DNA of 64,000 bases from Phallus indusiatus (lineage: Eukaryota > Basidiomycota > Agaricomycetes > Phallales > Phallaceae). The stretch lies in the NCBI GenBank assembly GCA_027605045.1, contig JAQFWX010000016.1, positions 464,551 through 528,550 on the forward strand, read 5' to 3'. The notes below the pieces were generated by a model. That model saw only the letters and a program-made list of their open reading frames with translations. It ran no database searches and was not told where the DNA came from. The translations under genes and the position numbers were made by a program. Below, piece after piece: positions 58,064 through 64,000 of this stretch (the first letter of the stretch is position 1; every line of letters starts with the position of its first letter).

Positions 58064-59640
58064 CACTGGAGACATTGTAGGGTTTAGCCAAAAAAAGGAT
58101 CCTAACAAAATTATGGTTCAAGGCATAGGCTATTGACAATTTACCAAATTGCAAAATCATATTATAACTAATACTCAGATCAAGGGATTCTGGCTTGCAA
58201 AATTGTCAGTATACTGCTATAATTATCTTAGTCAAATTATGTAATAATTCTTCATCATATAAGCCTATAATTAATGTTATCCATTCAGTAAAATAATGAA
58301 TAGAATGAAACTTACATGATCATCATCTATATTGAAGAATGTTCTAAAAATCTTTTTTATATTTATTGTGAAAATATATTTCTATAATAATTTAGATGCA
58401 TGAAAAAACCTTAATTTTAAGCATGAGATTACACTGTGTAATATCAGAGTTTTCCTAGGAAAACCTTAATAATACATGGATTTCTGGAAAATGTTGAGAA
58501 AACTCTAATATCACATATTGTGACCTCAAGTTTTAATTACACAGAAACTCAGTATTTCTCACTCCCTCAAAATTATGATAAAAAGTTGTATTGATAAGTA
58601 ATTATATCAACTTCATTATATAATTTTCTGCTATAGTTAATAATAATATATGTTTTACTTTGTATATTGTTTGATTGAATAGAAAAAGTTATTGATAGTG
58701 TTATATAAGTAAAAATTCTTACATAATATCACTAAGATAAAAATAGCAACATACTGACGATTTTTCAAGTCAGAATCCCTTAATCTGAGTAATAGTTATA
58801 ATATGATATTACAAATTAGTGAATTGTCATATGCCTATACCTCGAACCATAATTTTCTTAGGATCCTTTTTTTGGTCAAACCCTACAATGTCTCCAGTGA
58901 GGATCTGTGCTCGAGCTGGAATTGGCGACGATGTCCAGGGAAAGGAATGAAGTTGCCGAATCAACATTCAACAACGTATGTCCTCCAAAACCTTGGGCAG
59001 AGGGCAAAGCAGGTGGGTTGAACAAGTTGCCCAATCCGGGTGATTTCAGTCCCAGGCTTGCTGGCTTTGATTTTATTTGAGTTTGCATAGATCCTAAGAG
59101 TGTGGATGAGCATCAATGAAGAGGTCATCTCCTTATAACATACCTGCAGAGGGGCTAAGCAGGGTTGTCATCGGATCAGACCGAGTCACTTATTGAAGAA
59201 CGGTAATAAAGAATCTGATTTGAACTTGTGTGGATTGTTGCAAAAGACTGTAAAGTGCGGCCGTTCTTTCTGCATCCGAGAGAGCACGGAACCCTAAATA
59301 AAAGAGACAAAGGAGATTGAGATGTTTACGTCCCCGGCATTACAACGAAAAAAGACCGACACCGTTCAATATGTAGCAGCGAGTTCTTCTTTAAAGTTAG
59401 CATCTAAAGATTCCGCCGCCATCTTTTCCAATGTTACTTCATAGTTTTGGAGATTCTCAAACCATTGATCAATACCTTCGGCTGAAAGTAGAAAATTAAA
59501 AACGCAACATCAGCATCACATTGGCATTTGGAACGCTGAAATCTTCCACTTACCTTCAGGGGTCTGAAACATGGAAGCACCACCGCTTACAAGGAGCTCG
59601 TTAGTCGGCCTGACTGACCACCGACTCTGGGTTATGAGAG
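57960..59640 (-). pseudogene. Captured, decayed VTS1-like (SAM-domain RNA-binding protein) fragment
   Basis: Minus-strand exonic pieces resemble the N-terminal conserved region of fungal VTS1 (Smaug homologue): MFQTPE then, after an intron, AEGIDQWFENLQNYEVTLEK, then [20 protein letters not shown], followed by a stop where the family has Gln (CAA to TAA), then DPMTTLLSPSAG and SKPASLGLKSPGLGNLF. The SAM domain is absent. Introns are still recognisable, so the capture was of genomic DNA, not of a retrocopy. It is interrupted at 58064-58899 by a MITE. The family assignment is from memory of conserved motifs. Confidence 0.6.
58064..58899. mobile_element. CACTA-like MITE, 836 bp, TIR about 145 bp, TSD AGG
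   Basis: Starts CACTGGAGACATTGTAGGGT and ends with its complement; the two arms (about 58064-58208 and 58752-58899) match along their length with scattered changes (for example AAAAAAAGGATCCTAA in both). The CACTG terminus and 3-bp target duplication (AGG at 58061-58063 and 58900-58902) fit the CACTA/EnSpm superfamily. The interior is extremely AT-rich and non-coding. Removing the element and one AGG rejoins the VTS1-like reading frame on the minus strand (TDP|AVTLVQHL), which independently confirms the ends. Confidence 0.85.
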
Positions 59641-59972
59641 TGCAAGATTGTTAGCTCCAGGACGAGCCTGCAGTCCCGCTGGTACGCGTGGGCTAACTAA
59701 TTCGGGCTTGGCGAAGTGCTTTTGCATTTGTGCTTCCGGGAATTGCGCTGGCCGTATATTGCCCTGCCAGCTGCTCCTTGTTGCCCTAAACACGCCCACC
59801 ATAATCCAGTCACTTAGACTGGACCCTTCCGAGTGTCCCAACTGACCCCAGATTGCAACACAAGGAGGTAGAATGGGCTGCCTTGGGGTTCAAGTGGCAG
59901 TGGCTGTAGCACCAATACAGCGTCGTAACAGCGCCGTGACGTATGTGGGGTAGTCGATTGAGAGCTTTGGTG

Positions 59973-60281
59973 ATGGCTAGCAAGAATACACCTGAAGAAA
60001 CCCCGGAGGAAAATGGACCGAGTCCTACCCCTCCTCGAGTACAAGTGTCAAGTCAAAATTCGAATTCCGAGTCGTATCAGCAAGCCATGATGGAATCTCT
60101 TTCGCATACGATGAGTGATATGCCAATGCCTGAGATGAGAGAGCTTACAGTTGATCCACCGCTTGCGACACAACCTGTTGCAGGTCCATTGCATGCTCTG
60201 CCGCCAGGTTCTATCAGTGCCAATGCGATGGAACGAGCGAGGAGAGCTGACGGGTATAATCAAGGCTACGCTGATCTATAA
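59973..60281 (+). CDS. Unrecognised 102-residue ORF inside the hAT element
   Basis: The ATG at 59973 opens MASKNTPEETPEENGPSPTP; later it reads MPEMRELTVDPPLATQPVAG and SANAMERARRADGYNQGYAD. It is open, hydrophilic and Pro/Glu/Met-rich with no membrane segment. I do not recognise it. Position next to the VTS1-like fragment and opposite orientation suggest it may be part of the same captured host segment, for example the divergent neighbour, but a transposon-encoded accessory protein is also possible. Confidence 0.4.
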   Translation: MASKNTPEETPEENGPSPTPPRVQVSSQNSNSESYQQAMMESLSHTMSDMPMPEMRELTVDPPLATQPVAGPLHALPPGSISANAMERARRADGYNQGYADL

Positions 60282-60708
60282 AAATAGAATAAGAGTAAGC
60301 TATGTACTGAAAATTGGATAATATAGTTAACTCACCGCGAGATGTGAGGGGAAAGGTCCAGCAAAGGACAGAAAGGGCAGATAGTCAGCCGGTTGCGTGG
60401 ACAATGGACATGTCACATGTCCAAAATTCGCGTTTTTGATCCCGGCACTCCATGGCCATTGTATCCCATGTTCAAGGATGCGGATGAGCTGAGATTTCGA
60501 ATGCTTTACGGGTGAAGAAGGGGAGCATGTCAAGGTGCGACATAACCTATGTCACATGTCACGTACACAAGGCTTGGAGCCGGCTCAGCAACAGCTATTG
60601 AACCGAGCCAGCTTTTTCCCAGCGGCTTTCGAAAATCGGCTCGTCTCGGCCTATATTCAGCTCGGCTACCGGCTTAGCCGCTGCTGAGCTAAGCCATGGG
60701 CAACACTA

Positions 60709-60800
60709 GGTAATGATGAGTTCTCAGACGAGATAGAGCCTGATAGAGCCTGATAGAGCTTAGTCCAGGCCAGACTATGCATTTCCGTGTGTAGCATGAG
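60709..60800 (+). pseudogene. 3' remnant of an upstream-type DUF6533-like gene at the hAT right edge
   Basis: Starts exactly at the hAT end with GGTAATGATGAG and matches the tail coding end near 50277-50345 (GGTAATGATGACATC, TTCTCAGA, ATAGAGCCT, CAGACT). An ATAGAGCCTG unit is tandemly repeated. The following spacer (60800-61929) is collinear with 50352-51401. Only about 80 bp of the gene survive. Confidence 0.75.
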
Positions 60801-61929
60801 CAAAGAAGAGTCGTTGAGTTTTTCTGATAATTGTGGAAATTAAGTCACCGAATCTGGAGTTCATTAAATGGCTTTAATCTCATCATTTGAATCGCGATGT
60901 CCAGCGAAACTGAAAATATCTCGTTTGTCGATTGAAATCGGAATTGATGATTGTGGGTTGTTGCAACGTACGTGGACTATAACATGTATGACAGACGAGC
61001 TGGCATTGCGCATGAGTTCACATATGTTGAGTGCTTCAGCGCTCCGGGACTTCGCCACGTCTAAGCTGTTACCTTTTTACATCCGAGAGAAGTCACGTGT
61101 TTGCGTCTCTCCGTGCCCGGTACTCGACGCTGTGGCTGGTGAGTTGTTCGTGTTTTGTTCTTCAAATAGGGCCTAACTAGGCCTATCTGTTCAATATGAG
61201 AGTGAATCAAAAAAATTGGGCTGAAATTTTGCAACAGATCAGTGATGGAATTTAGAAGTTAAGTAAACTCGCTCTAGCCTGAGAAGACTTAGTAGTTTCT
61301 CACAGCTTCGTTCTTCAGATGGACGTACTTGTTAGATCTGCATCAAAAATTGTTCTTCCAACTAGCGGTCGCCGGTTGTTGCAACGCTCGTTACCTATCA
61401 TACGCCGACATCCTAAATATGGTTCAGGCCCTAATACAATGTCGAACGATACCCTCAAAGTTTACTCGAAATCTTCCAAATCCTGCACACACTGCACACC
61501 AGGTATATGAGGAAAAGAATACAGGAAATAATTACAGTTCTTCTCGCTAGAAATAGCGAATCGTTTTGTCATGGAAATCTATTTTGCTTTGTTTTGCTCA
61601 TGTCACGATAAGACGACCGATTCGAGGTACCGGGATAACTTGTTCCGATATATAACTATACCGCTTATTGCAGGGTTTATTCGGCCGATGGTCCGCGGAG
61701 CAAATCATCAACACACTTTTTGAACCTCCTTACAGCAGCACAGGTCCTCAATTGTGATCTCATCGTTCAAATCAGTGATCTGGATTTTATCTCCGAAGGC
61801 ACTTCAGAGCGACACCCATGCACAGTATATAAACCATAAATTTCAATGCAGTTCTTTTTACGGCCAAAACTTCTGTAATTCCCAGCTCGCTTTTTAGGGT
61901 CTAACGGAGCTCCTTGTCATCATCTCAAC
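60801..61929. repeat. Spacer and promoter, third array unit
   Basis: No gene. A diverged copy of 50352-51401. A TATA-like TATATAAA lies at 61826-61833, 97-104 bp before the ATG at 61930. Confidence 0.6.
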
Positions 61930-63631
61930 ATGAGTAATCCTAACAATAGTCTTACGCCGGCTATGGTAGAAGCCATCATTCAAGAGACTTATCAAAGGTA
62001 TGTGACTATGTTCCTCACGATAATCAAATTCAATACGTATATAGTTATGTCTACACCTGGATTTCCACTGGAGCATTGTGTGAGTTGTGTGTCCATGCTA
62101 GGCCTAATAAGCGGTGTTATAATTGACTCAAACCTCTCAGCATTATCTGTCTACACAACCATACTGAGCTTTGGAAACGAAGCGGAATATATATGGTTTA
62201 AGCCATTCAGTATTCCCACTTTACTTTATGTTTTTGCCCGATATGGTGGGGGTATAGCTGCCCACGCATTTGTCTTCTGGTTAAACTTTCTGTCAGTAAG
62301 TCTTGTATGCATGTCTGAAAATCTGAGAGTTGGAACTTACGTTAAACTTTAATTCAGCCAGGAAGGTGAGATTTTATCATTTGGGAACTAGAAGAGGAAG
62401 TTATAACAAAGTCAAAGGATTTGTAATATCATTGCTGACATGGCAAATTCTGCGGACATCTTGGGGTATATCGGTGTTCAAGGTTAGTCGTTCGTCGAAT
62501 GGAACAGGGTTTTTTTTTCTAACTTATAGTAGGCTTGTTGATCGCGCGAACATATGCATTGTGTCAAGGAAATAAAATCATATCTGTGGCCCTGGCTCTT
62601 GTTTTTTTGGTGGGACTGGGATTAGATCTTTATGGTAAAATATCTCTCGTGAACGTAATATTTCGAAATAGAGCTCACACCCTAGCAAGGGCCCATAGCT
62701 CTGAATGGGTGTGTCGCAGTGTCAGGAACTTGTTCACATTTTAATCTGATTTTCAATCTGACTTTTTTGACTTGATAATATCTAGCGAACCAGGTATGTT
62801 CGCGCTTGTAGAAGAACTCGAATAATGCGCATAAAGCTTATCCGACCCAACTCTCTCAGCCGAAGGAAGAGTCGTGAATCTTTTTGGGAATATATTCACC
62901 CTTTTAACCGATGCTATTGTATTTGTGGCATGCTTATGGCAAGTGTGGGGAACATGGAAATTAAAACGGGAAGCGAGGGCTGCAAATAGTCGCGACTTAG
63001 TTTCCAAGCTTCTCGGGCAAAGTAAAGTTTGATAACACCCTTTTACAAGGCTGTTGCTCACGCCAGGTTGTTCTTGAGTAATATCCAGGTTTTGGTAAGC
63101 GTTTCGCGCAGACAACTTAGACAGTCATTCATTCTGTTTTCGCTAGCTTCGTGATAATGACTACTCTTATTGCTACGATCATTCAGCCAGTATGTAATAC
63201 TAACGTAACAGTTCACTTTCACTTGTTATTGATCTTTTTTTTTATTTTCTCAGCTCGTGAAAGTAAGCATGCTTCTCTAGTGCTTTTGGAACGTTGTCTT
63301 AACTATTCGCAAACAAATTGACAGTCTTCCATGGTCGTCATTTTCGAAAATATCCAACAAGTGCAAGTCTAACTTGACATTTTACACGTTTTCAGTTCCT
63401 AAAATTTTCGAAATTAGTTTCTCAGTAATTCTAATCGCGGATTTCACACTAGACCTTCGCCGTCACAATTCCGCTACAATGGAACCTGATGGAAACGCCC
63501 CTTCGTTCTCAACGATTCAGTTCAATGAAGTGCTTCAGCGTTTACACCAATCAATCGTTACCGAAATGGGGGAACCGGTGGATAATGTTGATCCGTTTCA
63601 AGATCAACAACCTGTGTTAGACCCTGTCTGA
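61930..63631 (+). CDS. DUF6533-like multi-pass membrane protein (downstream type, copy 3)
   Basis: The ATG at 61930 opens MSNPNNSLTPAMVEAIIQET. Segments: YVYTWISTGAL, VYTTILSFGNEAEYIW, KPFSIPTLLYVFARYGGGIA, DILGYIGVQGLLIARTYALC, LALVFLVGLGLDLYG, VTDAIVF-like DAIVFVACLWQVWGTWKL and the last exon SVILIADFTLDLRRHNSATM. It closely follows the copy at 51.4 kb. One point is odd: the acceptor that precedes the GYIGVQ exon in the sister gene (GACATAG) reads GACATGG here, and no other AG lies in range, so this copy may be mis-spliced or use a different exon. Outer limits only. Confidence 0.65.
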
Positions 63632-64000
63632 TTTAGGTCTCACGTCCTAATCGTCATGTATTGCGAAATATAGGTGATCCAATAGCTATTGTAATTCATT
63701 CGTATATATATTACCATGCTTTGTTTATAAACCGTTAAACTAAGAGATGAAATACTACCTTTTTAAATCAAAAAGTGCCAGACATATTGGGGAAAGAAGT
63801 AAGAAAGTCACAAAAGTCATGTGCTTGTCCTATATTTGACTTTTTACTCATCATTGCGGTGAATACAGGCAATCGTTGGTCCATATCCGACCAGTAAAAC
63901 ATGATCTATTTCAAACATGTTTATAGTCAGGTCACGCATTATCGCATAAAAAAAAGTCTGGGGACATTAATATGAACGCAACGAGATTTGTATCATCGCA
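63632..64000. repeat. Copy of the MIF promoter region at the window end
   Basis: From 63741 (AGAGATGAAATACTACC) to the end, the sequence repeats 46436-46710 with few changes (shared CTTTTTAAATCAAAAAGT, CATATTGGGGAAAGAAG, TCATTGCGGTGAATACAG, TTTGTATCATCGCA). In the first copy the MIF ATG follows 30 bp later, so a second MIF gene is expected just outside the window. Confidence 0.8.

Larger units (their letters stand above)
53272..60708. mobile_element. hAT-superfamily DNA transposon, 7.4 kb, composite
   Basis: Ends match as terminal inverted repeats: left TAGTGTTGCCCACGGCT (53272-53288), right the complement of TAGTGTTGCCCATGGCT (60692-60708), 16 of 17. Subterminal regions are full of GCCGGCT/AGCCGGC motifs, as expected for hAT transposase binding sites. 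The element carries an apparently intact transposase (minus), an 886-bp TIR element inside it, a captured VTS1-like fragment, an 836-bp CACTA-like MITE and an unrecognised ORF. The 8-bp flanks differ (TCTCGTGT left, GGTAATGA right), so no target duplication is seen. The left flank is the 3' flank of one array gene, and the right flank is inside the 3' coding end of a different type. Confidence 0.85.

Overview
The window is nuclear DNA of a filamentous basidiomycete, most likely an Agaricomycete. Nearly every gene is split by many introns of about 40-90 bp, and several families are typical of mushroom-forming fungi: fungal ABCG/PDR pump, sedolisin, KRE6/SKN1, lineage-specific BTB and DUF6533-like membrane proteins, and a hAT transposon. 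I rebuilt gene models by hand from reading frame, GT-AG signals and family motifs. No database search was possible.

Region 1 (1-23.4 kb) is ordinary, gene-dense sequence: the 3' end of an ABCC transporter, a complete PDR-type ABCG transporter (21 exons), a secreted sedolisin peptidase, a damaged BTB/POZ gene (minus), a compact RNase III with dsRNA-binding domain (minus), a KRE6/SKN1 beta-glucan synthesis protein, and a large UBE2O-type E2/E3 ubiquitin enzyme. Pump, secreted peptidase and cell-wall protein are surface or nutrition functions; RNase III and UBE2O are core RNA and protein turnover.

Region 2 (23.3-38.1 kb) was built by repeated segmental duplication. A block holding the 3' end of the UBE2O gene plus an MFS transporter occurs twice; both transporters are intact, and the second sits behind a decayed UBE2O tail. 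A promoter-like segment occurs three times, followed by nothing, by a broken copy, and by an intact copy of an unrecognised 189-residue protein. Next to it, a single-pass membrane protein gene occurs as a wrecked copy (A) and an intact copy (B). A small inverted-repeat element sits at the point where copy A is cut off.

Region 3 (40-64 kb) is a second array. A pair of DUF6533-like membrane-protein genes (upstream type, then downstream type) recurs three times; only the middle pair keeps both genes. A MIF-family tautomerase lies after the first pair, and its promoter region reappears after the third pair at the window end. A CCCH zinc-finger gene (minus) lies inside the first unit. The array is interrupted by a 7.4-kb hAT transposon with an apparently intact transposase. 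That transposase is itself split by an 886-bp terminal-inverted-repeat element whose ends supply the splice sites. The hAT element also carries a captured, decayed VTS1-like gene fragment, which in turn contains an 836-bp CACTA-like MITE with a 3-bp target duplication.

One genome-wide hint is that many frame-confirmed introns end in AAG rather than CAG or TAG.
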